The position numbers and the translations under genes were made by a program. From Nocardia lijiangensis NBRC 108240 (GTDB lineage: Bacteria > Actinomycetota > Actinomycetes > Mycobacteriales > Mycobacteriaceae), in assembly GCF_001613045.1 (NCBI RefSeq), contig NZ_BDBP01000016.1, forward strand, positions 1 to 64,000: DNA of 64,000 nt, read 5' to 3'. This document shows positions 25,441-33,957 of the stretch, in pieces (positions within the stretch are counted from its first letter, which is position 1; the number at the start of each line of letters is the position of its first letter). A model generated the notes under the pieces. The model was not told the origin of the DNA, searched no databases, and worked only from the letters and a program-made list of their open reading frames with translations.

Positions 25441-25674
25441 ATGATCAGAAAAACCATCGCAGGCATCGCACTCTCCGCCGCGCTCGTCGTCCCCGCGAGC
25501 ATGGCGTCCGCGTCGCCCCTCCAGGCGCAGACTCCCGTTGCGGACAGCGGCTCGGCGTCTTCCGGGTCGGCGTCCGCCGGGTCTGCCACGCAATCCCTGT
25601 GCCTGCTGCTGCGCATGTTGCGCGCCGGGTACGTCGACAGCTCCGGCTCGACACCGGCCTGCACCTTCCTGTAG
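25441..25674 (+). CDS. Small secreted protein, 77 residues
   Basis: A typical Sec signal peptide (MIRKTIAGIALSAALVVPAS, cleavage after ASA near residue 24) is followed by a Ser/Gly/Ala-rich stretch (DSGSASSGSASAGSA) and a C-terminal part with two cysteines (CLLLRMLRAGYVDSSGSTPAC), which could form a disulphide. It resembles in layout the 106-residue secreted protein at 18207-18527. A GTG two codons upstream is an alternative start. It is divergent from sigK, 203 bp away. Function unknown. Confidence 0.68.
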   Translation: MIRKTIAGIALSAALVVPASMASASPLQAQTPVADSGSASSGSASAGSATQSLCLLLRMLRAGYVDSSGSTPACTFL

Positions 25675-25931
25675 GCGTGTGACGGGCAGCCATCACAGAA
25701 ACGGTGCGCAACTCCAGCGGCGTTCGTCCAAGGAACTCCAGCACGGATGACCGGCACGGCATCTCCCGGCGGATACAACCGTTGGCCGCGCACATAGTCT
25801 CCTCCGGCATTACCCTCGGTGGTGGGCACGAAAACGTGCTCACCACAGTCTTTTTCGTAATCCGGGGGGATGGACCGGGCGAGCGTACGCCCACGTCGTC
25901 ACCTTCGGTCTGCGCCGCAGGAGGCACGAGC

Positions 25932-27161
25932 GTGACCGGCGAAAACCCTGGCACCACACCGATCGTCATCGATCCGCTGGTCCGTGACCTCGATGGTGAG
26001 ACCGCCCGGCTCCGGGCGGCCGGACCTCTCGCCCGCATCGACCTGTTCGGCGTCCCGGCCTGGAGCGTCACGCAGCACGCGCCTGCCCGCAAGCTCCTCA
26101 CCGACCCGTGCTTGGTGAAGGACATCAACGCCTGGTCGCTGTGGACTTCCGGCGCGGTGACCCGCCAGTGGCCGCTCATCGGCATGATCGACACGGGCCG
26201 CTCGATGTTCACGGTGGACGGTGTGGAGCATCGCAGGCTGCGGATCAAGACCACCCAGGCGCTCACCGCCCGCCGCCTGCACGCGCTGCGCCCCGACATC
26301 GAGCGACTCACCGCCGAACTCCTCGACGACCTCGACGCGGTGGGCGGCGACGGCGCCGTCGTCGACTTGAAATCGCGGTTCGCCTACCCGCTGCCGATGC
26401 GAGTCATCAGCGAACTGATGGGCGTCGATCGTGCCGATCATCCGATGCTGCTCGGCTGGTACACCGCGTTCTTCTCCGTGCTCACCCCGCAGGACGAACG
26501 ACTGCGCGTCATCGACGAAATGGATGTCTATTTCACCGAATTGGTGCGCAAGAAGACCGCAATTCCCACCGACGACCTGACCGGCGCCCTGATCCGCGCC
26601 GACGACGGCGGCGAACCCCTCACCGAGGAAGAAGTCGTCGGCAATCTGAAAGCGCTCGTCGCCGCGGGTCACGAAACCACCGTCGGCCTGATCCTCAACA
26701 CCCTGCGCGCCTTGCTCACCCACCCCGACCACCTCGGCCGACTCCGCGACGGCGACCTCGAGTGGGCGTCCGTCATCGAGGAAACCCTCCGCTGGGACAC
26801 CCCCGTCACGCATCTGCTGATGCGCTTCGCCACCGAGGACATCCAGGTCGACGACACCCTCATCCGCCGAGGCGAAGCCGTCGTACTCTCCTACCGTGCC
26901 GTCGGCCGCGACACCGCCTTCCACGGCCCCGATGCCGACGCCTACGACCCCACTCGCCCAACCTCGCACCGCCACTTGGCCTTCGGCCACGGACCGCACA
27001 TCTGCCCCGGCGCCGCCCTCGCCCGGCTCGAAGCCATCATCGCCCTCCCGGCGCTCCTCACCCGCTTCCCCGCCCTCGAATTGGCCGTCCCCGTCGAGGA
27101 AATCCACAACCTTCCGGTGCTCACCCAGAACGACCTGGCGTCCTTCCCGGTGCGGTGGTAA
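25932..27161 (+). CDS. Cytochrome P450
   Basis: This 409-residue bacterial class I P450 has AGHETT at residues 245-250 in the I helix, Glu284/Arg287 of ExxR, and the heme loop FGHGPHICPG with Cys358. The GTG start was chosen because CAGGAGG lies 8 bases upstream and the conserved N-terminal region begins about 10 residues later; a longer in-frame extension to 25704 is low-complexity. CYP107-like in overall sequence. No ferredoxin gene is adjacent and the substrate is unknown. It is convergent with an amidase gene. Confidence 0.88.
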   Translation: MTGENPGTTPIVIDPLVRDLDGETARLRAAGPLARIDLFGVPAWSVTQHAPARKLLTDPCLVKDINAWSLWTSGAVTRQWPLIGMIDTGRSMFTVDGVEHRRLRIKTTQALTARRLHALRPDIERLTAELLDDLDAVGGDGAVVDLKSRFAYPLPMRVISELMGVDRADHPMLLGWYTAFFSVLTPQDERLRVIDEMDVYFTELVRKKTAIPTDDLTGALIRADDGGEPLTEEEVVGNLKALVAAGHETTVGLILNTLRALLTHPDHLGRLRDGDLEWASVIEETLRWDTPVTHLLMRFATEDIQVDDTLIRRGEAVVLSYRAVGRDTAFHGPDADAYDPTRPTSHRHLAFGHGPHICPGAALARLEAIIALPALLTRFPALELAVPVEEIHNLPVLTQNDLASFPVRW

Positions 27162-27220
27162 GTCGCTACTCGGCTTCGATGGCCTCGAGGATGGGTGGCG
27201 AGCCGCTCCGGTGACAGCCG

Positions 27221-28627
27221 CTATTCCGACGCGGTGATCCGCGGGAAAGGGTTCTCCGCTTCGAGGAGATAGCCGATCTCGAGCAAGGTTCGCTCGTCTC
27301 CGTATGCGGCACTGCACATCACGCCTACGGGCAGCCCGTTGGCGCCGAGACCCGTGGGCACCGAAATGGCCGGCGATCCCGCGACATTGTTCATCGGCGT
27401 GTAGCCGGCGTATCGAAACAGTCGGTCGATGAGTTCGTCGGCGGGCACCGTGGGACTCAGGTAACCGAGCGGCGGGACGGCGTGCGTGGTCACCGGCGAG
27501 AGCACGATGTCGTAGCGGGTGAAGACGTCGTCGTAGATCCGTTTTGCCCGCCGCAGCCGGTACAACGCGGCCGCGCTGCCGACGAAACGTTCACGGTGGT
27601 ATCGCCCCAATCCTTTGGTCAGATCGTCGAGGGCGGATCGATCGAACGAGCGGCCGTGCAGAATCTTGCCGGTCAGGGCCGTCATGTGCGCCAGCAGTGC
27701 CCAGTACAGCAAGAAATCTTCGGCGAGCCGCCGGGCGAACGGCACGTCCATCGGTTCGACATGATGCCCCGCTTTCTCCAGCAACCGCGCCGCTCGCTCG
27801 ACCGCCGCGCGGGTCTCGGCATCCGGCTCGTCACCTGTCCCCGAGGCGAGCAGCAGACCGGTGCGCAGTCGCCGGTCGCCTGGTCCCTCGACCATTCCGA
27901 TGGGAGCGAGCTTCGGATTGTGCCAATAGCGTTCGGCCGCAGCGGTATACATCGCCGTGTCGCGCATCGTTCGGGTCAGCACGCCTTCGGAGACGAGCTT
28001 GATCGGAAGCTGACGAGCTTGGGCGTTGTCGAGATGCCGGAACCGGCTCGGCTTCAGCGCGACCAGACCCGCACATGCGGCGGGAATGCGCAACGATCCG
28101 CCGCCGTCGTTTCCGTGCGCCACCGGTACCACGCCGGCCGCAACCAGCGCGGCACCGCCGCCGGAGGATCCGCCCGCCGAGTACTCCGGGTTCCACGGGT
28201 TGACAGTCGGCGGTGCGTGCTGGAATTCGGTGGTCGGATTGAGACCGAACTCCGGCAACCTCGTCTTGCCGAGCAACGTCACCCCCGTGCTCAGGAATTG
28301 TCGCGTGTACGCGTCGTCCCGCGTGGCAGGCCGCGGCTGGAACGCGACACTGCCGTGGCGGGTCGGCATCCCGGCCACATCGGCATTGTCCTTGATCAGC
28401 GTCGGCACCCCGTACCACACGCCCGAACGCTGGCGCGCGTAGCGCGGCGGATCGAAACACTCGTACTGGATGGCGTGCAATGTCGGTTCCACCCGCTCGG
28501 CGCGCACGATCGCCGCCTGAGCCAGTTCCTCCGGGCTCACCTCACCGGAGCGAATCAATGCCGCCAGCGCGACCGCATCGCGGTCGGCGAGGGCGTCGTC
28601 GGTAAACGCGTGCACACGGTCGGCCAT
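27221..28627 (-). CDS. Amidase signature family enzyme
   Basis: This 468-residue protein has the Ser-cisSer-Lys triad of the amidase signature family: Lys79 in PTLIKDNADV, cis-Ser154 in AGGSSGGGAA and nucleophile Ser178 in NDGGGSLRIPA. The sequence is of the stand-alone amidase type rather than the GatA subunit, and no gatB or gatC is near. Such enzymes hydrolyse carboxamides, from aliphatic amides to 6-aminohexanoate oligomers; the substrate is not predictable. The ATG at 28627 is preferred; a GTG at 28639 is possible, and neither has a strong RBS. Confidence 0.85.
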   Translation of the reverse strand: MADRVHAFTDDALADRDAVALAALIRSGEVSPEELAQAAIVRAERVEPTLHAIQYECFDPPRYARQRSGVWYGVPTLIKDNADVAGMPTRHGSVAFQPRPATRDDAYTRQFLSTGVTLLGKTRLPEFGLNPTTEFQHAPPTVNPWNPEYSAGGSSGGGAALVAAGVVPVAHGNDGGGSLRIPAACAGLVALKPSRFRHLDNAQARQLPIKLVSEGVLTRTMRDTAMYTAAAERYWHNPKLAPIGMVEGPGDRRLRTGLLLASGTGDEPDAETRAAVERAARLLEKAGHHVEPMDVPFARRLAEDFLLYWALLAHMTALTGKILHGRSFDRSALDDLTKGLGRYHRERFVGSAAALYRLRRAKRIYDDVFTRYDIVLSPVTTHAVPPLGYLSPTVPADELIDRLFRYAGYTPMNNVAGSPAISVPTGLGANGLPVGVMCSAAYGDERTLLEIGYLLEAENPFPRITASE

Positions 28628-28978
28628 AACAGCGCTCACAAAAGGTGGTCGGGGTCCGCCGGACCTTACCCATAAACGACTGTCCAGTTCTGCGCTATGG
28701 TACGCGCACCCCACCACGCGCGAAATGCTTCTGCCGTCATTCGTGAGTGCATCCGCGAGCGCTCGCAACACACCCACAGTGCAGGTTCACCCGAGCATCA
28801 GAACTGACAGATCGCACAACCCACCCGAGAGATCCGAGATCGACGCCGCATGCGCCGCAACAGGTTTCGCCCCCTCAGGGAGATGACCGGAGCTGGTTCG
28901 CGGACGGTCGCGAGTCGCCGGTCCGGCGGAGGACGCGATTCGAATGACCGCGTCTATGCGTATACGTATACTGCAAGA
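28628..28978. other. Intergenic region, divergent promoters
   Basis: This 351-bp region contains no gene I can support. At its right end, next to the 97-residue gene, is the palindrome GTATACGTATAC (28960-28971). Confidence 0.5.
28960..28971. promoter_or_regulatory. GTATACGTATAC palindrome before the metal-binding protein gene
   Basis: A perfect 12-bp palindrome ends 8 bases before the ATG at 28979. There is hardly room for a ribosome binding site, so the site may overlap the promoter of a leaderless or short-leader mRNA, or be an operator. The binder is unknown. Confidence 0.45.
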
Positions 28979-29272
28979 ATGTTGGATCCCCTCAGCCTCG
29001 CGGTCGGCGCCGGTCTGATCGGTATCGGCTGGGTATTCGGCCGGTTCGGGCATCGGCGGCGAGCCCAGTCCGAGGCGAAATCTCTCGCACGCTGCGGTTG
29101 CGGTCACGACCTGGCGCTGCACGACCGCGCCACCGGGAATTGCCACGCCGAGTTCTCCCGCAAGGGCACGCACGGCCTGCGGGAGTGGGTCCGCTGCACC
29201 TGCCGCCGCTACACCGGCCCGACCCCGCTGGAGGAAGTGTTCACCTCGCCGATCCTCCCGCCGGAATCCTGA
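28979..29272 (+). CDS. Membrane-anchored small Cys/His metal-binding protein
   Basis: This 97-residue protein starts with one membrane helix (LSLAVGAGLIGIGWVFGRFG, residues 5-24). The soluble part carries Cys39, Cys41, His43, His48, Cys55, His56, Cys73 and Cys75, in a CxCGHxxxxH...GNCH...CTC pattern that suggests a zinc ribbon. Comparable CxCGH...H...C...CxC modules are widespread in small actinobacterial proteins of unknown role. Starts further upstream (28850) would add an Arg/Ser-rich leader and were not chosen. Confidence 0.65.
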   Translation: MLDPLSLAVGAGLIGIGWVFGRFGHRRRAQSEAKSLARCGCGHDLALHDRATGNCHAEFSRKGTHGLREWVRCTCRRYTGPTPLEEVFTSPILPPES

Positions 29273-29329
29273 ACGGACGGAAGATGATCGACGGTCCGCC
29301 GCCGTCAGCACGTCGCGGCCGAGGCTCGT

Positions 29330-29812
29330 CTAGCCGGTCGCCACAGCGACTACCCTCCGCGCCACGGGAGTCAGCATCCGCATCGGAAGCGGCGGAGCGA
29401 AATACCGGACGCCGATGACATCATCGTTGTTGCCGCCGAGCTCCGGCGTGCCGACCGCCGATGCCCGGAAGTAGTGCCGGGCGGACTCCCACCCGGTACC
29501 CGACACGATGTCGAAGAAGTACTCGACGAACTCGCAGATCTTGCTCGGCTGCCCGGTGATCCGCACCTTGGTCTCTTCTTCGACCTCACGTCGAAGAGCG
29601 TCCAGCAACTCCTCTCCGTGCTCGACGCCTCCGCCCGGCAGATCCCACTGCTCCTCGGTGCGCACGCTGTCGCGCACGAGCAGAATGCCGTTGTCGTCGG
29701 AGAGGAACGCATAGGCCGACGTTCGCCGCAGCAGTTCGGCCCGGTGGACGATATGCACCTCGCCGTTGATATCCCGGCAGAGGTAGTAATCGACGTCGAG
29801 GCGTGCATTCAT
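29330..29812 (-). CDS. NUDIX hydrolase
   Basis: This 160-residue protein contains a NUDIX box from Gly61: Glu67, then Arg75-Glu76-Val77-Glu-Glu-Glu, ending with Thr-Lys-Val where the consensus has x-Gly-U. All metal-binding glutamates are present; only the box glycine is replaced by Lys82. These enzymes hydrolyse nucleoside diphosphates linked to another moiety. The specificity is not evident. CAGGAGGAAGG lies before the ATG. It is convergent with the metal-binding protein gene. Confidence 0.82.
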   Translation of the reverse strand: MNARLDVDYYLCRDINGEVHIVHRAELLRRTSAYAFLSDDNGILLVRDSVRTEEQWDLPGGGVEHGEELLDALRREVEEETKVRITGQPSKICEFVEYFFDIVSGTGWESARHYFRASAVGTPELGGNNDDVIGVRYFAPPLPMRMLTPVARRVVAVATG

Positions 29813-30057
29813 CAGAGCGCCTTCCTCCTGGCTACGGCCGCGGAACCCCTTGCTACCGAACAACTTCCCCGGTTCGGCCGACCGAGTCGCTCCGAACTGC
29901 CACATCGAGGCGATCAACGATCGGTGGACCTCATTCGCCGTGCAGTGTATTCGCCGACCCCAACGGGATCGAGCGTCTGCCCGGCGGCTCCCGATACGAC
30001 GATGCCGCAGGCACAATGCCTGCGGCTCGGTTTCGTCGAAGGGATGATCGTCGCACG

Positions 30058-30774
30058 CTATTTGGCGGGTGCGGGCGGCATCGGGGCGTTGATGGTCGTG
30101 AAGTATTGGACGGCGGCGGCGATCGTGACCGGTGCGGTCACCAGGATCTGTCCGGCCACGGCGCCCAGCGCGCCGACGGCGGCGATACCGCCGAGGCAGC
30201 CCACGGCTGCGGCCGGGAGGAACGGGCCGAACATGCCGACCAGCGTGGCCGCCATGACGGTGGCTCCGGCGATGCCGCCGAGTACACACCCCACGGCCGC
30301 GCCGCCGATCCCGCCGACCAGGGTGCCGACGCTGACGCCCAAGCCGATCGTGCTGACCATGCGAGACCAGGCGGCCTGCTCCCGCTCGTACGGGGTGCGC
30401 CAGCCTGCCTCGCTCTCGAACGGCAAGGCGACGGGCTGGTACACGGCCTTGGCGGGATCGAGCTGCGGGGTGAGGGTGGCGGTGCGGCCGGAGATCTCGG
30501 CAGCGATCGGGAAGACGTATTCGTCTACACGAAAGGTCAATTCGGTCCCGGCGAGGACGGTGCCGTCGGCGGCCTCGACCTTGAAGACACCGTCCTCGAC
30601 GGCGAGCGAGCCCGAATCGGTGGTGACGGTGGTCGACTTGGCGTCCGCGGAGGGCGCGTAGGAGATCTGGGCGGCAGAGGCGGGGGCGGCCTCGGCGACA
30701 CCCGACGAGATACCGACGGTGACTGCGAGGACCGCGGTGAGGGTGGTAGATGAGGCAAAGGCGCGCAGGGACAT
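30058..30774 (-). CDS. Secreted DUF8020-like protein with Gly-zipper C-terminus
   Basis: This 238-residue protein has a Sec signal peptide (FASSTTLTAVLAVTVGISSG, cleavage near AEA at 29). Residues 36-110 (ISYAPSADAKSTTVTTDSGSLAVEDGVFKVEAADGTVLAG) look like the beta-rich DUF8020 domain found in many nocardial secreted proteins. Residues 140-225 are Gly/Ala-rich hydrophobic repeats (GTLVGGIGGAAVGCVLGGIAG) that form glycine zippers and could insert in a membrane. A surface or outer-membrane role in the mycolate envelope is inferred. The function of the family is unknown. Confidence 0.72.
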   Translation of the reverse strand: MSLRAFASSTTLTAVLAVTVGISSGVAEAAPASAAQISYAPSADAKSTTVTTDSGSLAVEDGVFKVEAADGTVLAGTELTFRVDEYVFPIAAEISGRTATLTPQLDPAKAVYQPVALPFESEAGWRTPYEREQAAWSRMVSTIGLGVSVGTLVGGIGGAAVGCVLGGIAGATVMAATLVGMFGPFLPAAAVGCLGGIAAVGALGAVAGQILVTAPVTIAAAVQYFTTINAPMPPAPAK

Positions 30775-30980
30775 GACAATTGGCTGCTTTCTCGGGATGA
30801 GCTGAGGTTCGGGTGTTCCGGTGTTGTCATCACTGTGCTGGCCCGCGCTGACAGCGCGCTGACACCGCTCTGACGGGTTGCATGTGCCCGCGAAATAGAC
30901 TGTCCAACAGCATGCTCCGCAGGCGACTACGCTCACCACGACATCGGCACAGGCCACGTGATCAACGAGGGGAAGGCGTA

Positions 30981-31493
30981 ATGGAGGATCTCGCCACGCG
31001 ATTCGAGGAGCTGGGTCGCCTGGTACCGATCCCCTACCCCTGGGACATCACGGAATACATCGCGCGGGTGGCAGAGTACCGGAGACGGCCGATCACGTTG
31101 TGCCCGATCGACGTCGGAGCACTCTCGGGGAACGGATGCGGCACCGGAAGTGGCCTGTGGATTGCCCGGGAAGACGACGACGTGATCATGTACGGTGCCG
31201 ACACCGAATGGCATGCCGATCACATCATCGCCCACGAGATCGGTCACATGCTGCTCGGCCACGGAGGGACTGCGAGCGGCCCCGGTGGCGACGCGGCCGA
31301 CCTGCCGTTGCGCGAATTGATGCCCTCGCTGTCGCTGGAATCCATCCGCAGCGTACTGGGCCGCCAAGACTACGGCAGCGAGCGCGAGCGTGCCGCCGAA
31401 ACCTTCGCCGACCTGCTGCTGGTCGAAGCGATGCTGCCGAAGCGGTCGGCGAGCCGGTTCCGCTCGACGTTCTTCCGAAACCGGCATCGATGA
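30981..31493 (+). CDS. ImmA/IrrE family metallopeptidase
   Basis: This 170-residue protein contains the zinc protease motif HEIGHMLLGH (H-E-x-x-H) followed by ERAAETFADLLL, where a downstream acidic residue completes the metal site. ImmA of ICEBs1 and IrrE of Deinococcus cleave repressors in response to DNA damage or stress. In actinobacteria the protein is often paired, as here, with a MAB_1171c-type membrane protein and an XRE regulator; no XRE gene is found in this window. It overlaps closely with the next gene (stop at 31493, next ATG at 31495), so the two are co-expressed. Confidence 0.85.
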   Translation: MEDLATRFEELGRLVPIPYPWDITEYIARVAEYRRRPITLCPIDVGALSGNGCGTGSGLWIAREDDDVIMYGADTEWHADHIIAHEIGHMLLGHGGTASGPGGDAADLPLRELMPSLSLESIRSVLGRQDYGSERERAAETFADLLLVEAMLPKRSASRFRSTFFRNRHR

Positions 31494-31494
31494 G

Positions 31495-32739
31495 ATGACC
31501 TCCCCGATCCCGGGTCTGATCACCTGGCCCGTCCTGACAGGTATCGCGTTGGCACTCGCCGGTCGGTGGTGGCTGTTGCGGGACAGCATCATCGACCGGC
31601 TCATCAACCGTGGGCTCGCCGCCACTCTCTTCGCAAACCTATTGCAGGAGGCATGGTTCGAACAGTCACTCGCCTGGCTGCTGCCCGGCGACGACAGCGA
31701 CGTGGTGAATATCGCCCGACAGCTCGCGCTGGGAGCAACCACGTTGACCATCTCGCATGTCTACGCCGTCGCCAAGCTGTGGGCGGGCGCCGATCCTGCC
31801 CACACGTGGCGCAGGCAGGGGCGTTACTACCTCGTCGCGATCACCGCCACCGCCGTCATCCTGGTCGCAGGGACGCCCGCCCGTCGCGCCGACCAGTTGA
31901 TCGACCAAACCTTGGGCTGGCCCGCCGTCGTGGTCTGGGCCGCGTTCTCCCTGCCGCTCGGCGCTACGGCCCTGCTCCTCGGCCGGGTATGTGTGCGTGA
32001 GATGCGCACCGCAGGCGACACCAGCTGGCAGGAACGTGCAGTGTACACAGCGTGCCTGTGCAGCACGGTGGGCCTGGGGGTCATAGCGGTCGTATACCCG
32101 CTCGAGACCGCCATCAGTGTCATGACAGGCCAACCATCATTCGCTCCCGAGATGCACTGGAAGGGCTGGAGCGGCTTCCTTCTCTCGGCAGTCGTCGTTC
32201 CCGCCGCGGTCACGGTGCCGCTGATCAGCACCCTGCTCACCCACATCGGATGGGACCGCACCGGCCGATACTGCCGCCGCCTGCAGCCGATGTGGGCCGA
32301 TCTCACCGCAGCCGTACCCGAAATCGTCCTGGAGACGCAGCGCGATCACAACGGCCGAACAGACCCGGCCATCCGTCTGCACCGCATGACGGTCGAAATC
32401 CGCGACAGCCTGCTGCATCTCAAGCGCTACAGCGACAGCCCCGACGATCTGGCCGCCGCAGGCAGTGACCCACATATCTATGCCCGCCGCATTGCCGAGG
32501 CCATTGCCACCAAAGCTGCCGGGCATCCCCCGAGCGCGAGCCGGTTCACGCCCCGGCACCAAGTCCGACCGGGCGCACGGGATCTCACCGCAGAGCTGCG
32601 CCAGCTACTCGCACTCGCCAAGGCATGGCCGCACGCCCGCCGCTCGAGCACCACTACCTCGGCCTCCCGGTGCGGGGACACGGGAGGCCGAGGTGGTGGA
32701 GCGGTGCGGTTACAGGTTCCGCTAGAACCTCTCGGTTGA
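31495..32739 (+). CDS. MAB_1171c-like multi-spanning membrane protein (putative transporter)
   Basis: This 414-residue protein has about seven hydrophobic helices in its first 250 residues (PVLTGIALALAGRWWLL, LGATTLTISHVYAVAKLW, YLVAITATAVILVAG and others), then a cytosolic region (LQPMWADLTAAVPEIVLETQ, RLHRMTVEIRDSLLHLKRY). This layout and the position after an ImmA/IrrE gene match the MAB_1171c family of putative transporters; the biochemical role is unproven. The last 30 codons run through a strong hairpin and are not conserved in character, so the natural end of the protein could be earlier than annotated by function. Confidence 0.72.
   Translation: MTSPIPGLITWPVLTGIALALAGRWWLLRDSIIDRLINRGLAATLFANLLQEAWFEQSLAWLLPGDDSDVVNIARQLALGATTLTISHVYAVAKLWAGADPAHTWRRQGRYYLVAITATAVILVAGTPARRADQLIDQTLGWPAVVVWAAFSLPLGATALLLGRVCVREMRTAGDTSWQERAVYTACLCSTVGLGVIAVVYPLETAISVMTGQPSFAPEMHWKGWSGFLLSAVVVPAAVTVPLISTLLTHIGWDRTGRYCRRLQPMWADLTAAVPEIVLETQRDHNGRTDPAIRLHRMTVEIRDSLLHLKRYSDSPDDLAAAGSDPHIYARRIAEAIATKAAGHPPSASRFTPRHQVRPGARDLTAELRQLLALAKAWPHARRSSTTTSASRCGDTGGRGGGAVRLQVPLEPLG
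32651..32699. terminator. Hairpin terminator shared by convergent genes
   Basis: A 19-bp stem with a single G-U pair (32651-32669 and 32681-32699) and an 11-base loop lies 22 bases beyond the stop of the minus-strand DUF3068 gene and inside the last codons of the plus-strand membrane protein gene. It is therefore a normal terminator for the DUF3068 operon, and would also terminate messages from the other side unless translation melts it. Confidence 0.75.
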
Positions 32740-33765
32740 GCGGCCGCCGCGGGATGCGCCACTCAGGACGCCCAGGACGATGCCGCCGATGAGGGCGATC
32801 AAGCCCAGGATCGCCAAGGCGATGGGGAGTGTTCGGCTGAAGAGGGTGAGTCGGTCGAGGCTTTCCTGGGTGACGGCCAGCTGGGAGTCGATGGTTTTTT
32901 CGTCGAAGACGATGTGGGACTTGAGCGCGGTGACGTCGACCTGGTTCGCGCTGCGACCGTAGAACAGATGAATCTGCTCGCCGCCCTTGAGGACGGCTCC
33001 GGTCTTCGGCTCGACCCATACGTCGCGGGTGTTGGTGTAGAAGCGGGTCATCGTGACCGGCTCCTCGCCCTCGAGGCCCCACTTGGCGGCGGGGAGGGTG
33101 AGCTTGTTGGTCGGCGCCTGCACGACATCCCACATGTTCGTGACCGGGATGGTCTGGCGGAAGTGATAGACCGGCACGCCGTTGATCTCGGACTCGTCGA
33201 CGTACTCGATGTCGTAGGTGGCGCGGGCGTTGAGATCGAAGTAGGGGTACGACTTCTTCTCGGTGCCGATCGGGAAGCGGTACTGCAGACCGGCGCGCTG
33301 CGACGGGTCGGCCACCGAGGCGCCCGTCCTGTCGACGGAGACGGCGATGGAACCGTTGGGGGACACCGGGATCGGCGCCCCCGTCTTGCGATCGATGGTG
33401 ACGCGGTCGATCGAGGCGGTGAGCAGACCGGTGTCGCCCTCGCGGTCGTCACGACGCAGCGTCTGGCCCGCTTGCACCGTCATCTGGTCGGCATCGGAGG
33501 GCTCTTCGACGGTGAGGAAGCGCTGCGAGACGATCGGCACGTTGGTGTCGACCTTGGCCGCGCCCTCGGGCGAGGTGAGCGACTTCGCGTCCAGCACAAG
33601 GCTTTCCTCGCCGGGCACGCTCTTGGCGATCGTGGTGATCCGCAGGTCCAGCGGCGTCTTGGCCACCTTGCCGACGGTGTAGCTGGGAATCATGACCGCT
33701 GCCACGAGCAGCAGCGCGCCGAGGCCGACGAGGATGCAGGCGATGGTCCTGCGCCCGTTGCTCAT
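32722..33765 (-). CDS. DUF3068 (PorA-type) membrane protein
   Basis: This 347-residue protein has one N-terminal helix (IACILVGLGALLLVAAVMIP), a large extracytoplasmic beta-rich region, and a C-terminal helix (LPIALAILGLIALIGGIVLGVL). This matches DUF3068 proteins of Corynebacteriales, annotated as porin PorA family; the porin role is not established for this branch. Its start overlaps the stop of the upstream DUF2613 gene by 4 bp (ATGA), showing translational coupling. The same pairing of DUF2613 and large envelope genes is seen in related genera. Confidence 0.83.
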   Translation of the reverse strand: MSNGRRTIACILVGLGALLLVAAVMIPSYTVGKVAKTPLDLRITTIAKSVPGEESLVLDAKSLTSPEGAAKVDTNVPIVSQRFLTVEEPSDADQMTVQAGQTLRRDDREGDTGLLTASIDRVTIDRKTGAPIPVSPNGSIAVSVDRTGASVADPSQRAGLQYRFPIGTEKKSYPYFDLNARATYDIEYVDESEINGVPVYHFRQTIPVTNMWDVVQAPTNKLTLPAAKWGLEGEEPVTMTRFYTNTRDVWVEPKTGAVLKGGEQIHLFYGRSANQVDVTALKSHIVFDEKTIDSQLAVTQESLDRLTLFSRTLPIALAILGLIALIGGIVLGVLSGASRGGRSTERF

Positions 33766-33929
33766 CGGCTGCCGTACGGCGTATTGGCCAGCGACGAACC
33801 GGGGTCAACGGTCGTCTCGGGCGCCGGGATCGAATTCTGTTGCACGCCAGTGGTGATGCCTAGCACGGCGACCACCCCCAGGGTCGCGCCGGTCAGCCCG
33901 CTGACCAAGCCGGAAACGGCAAACTTCAT
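33762..33929 (-). CDS. DUF2613 family small membrane protein, 55 residues
   Basis: The frame MKFAVSGLVSGLTGATLGVV... (55 codons) has one signal-anchor helix and a Pro-rich external tail ending ANTPYGSR. Length, helix position and the conserved tail ending in YG-R fit DUF2613, a small membrane protein of mycolic-acid bacteria. It overlaps the DUF3068 gene start in ATGA, which makes the assignment strong despite the short length. It is the middle gene of an envelope operon. Confidence 0.85.
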   Translation of the reverse strand: MKFAVSGLVSGLTGATLGVVAVLGITTGVQQNSIPAPETTVDPGSSLANTPYGSR

Positions 33930-33957
33930 AGATCGAACTCCAATACGTTGCGTCGGC

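Noticed and set aside
30882..30980. Upstream in-frame extension of the ImmA/IrrE gene
   Set aside because: Arg-rich leader without RBS; the ATG at 30981 follows GAGGGGAAGG and fits the family's start.
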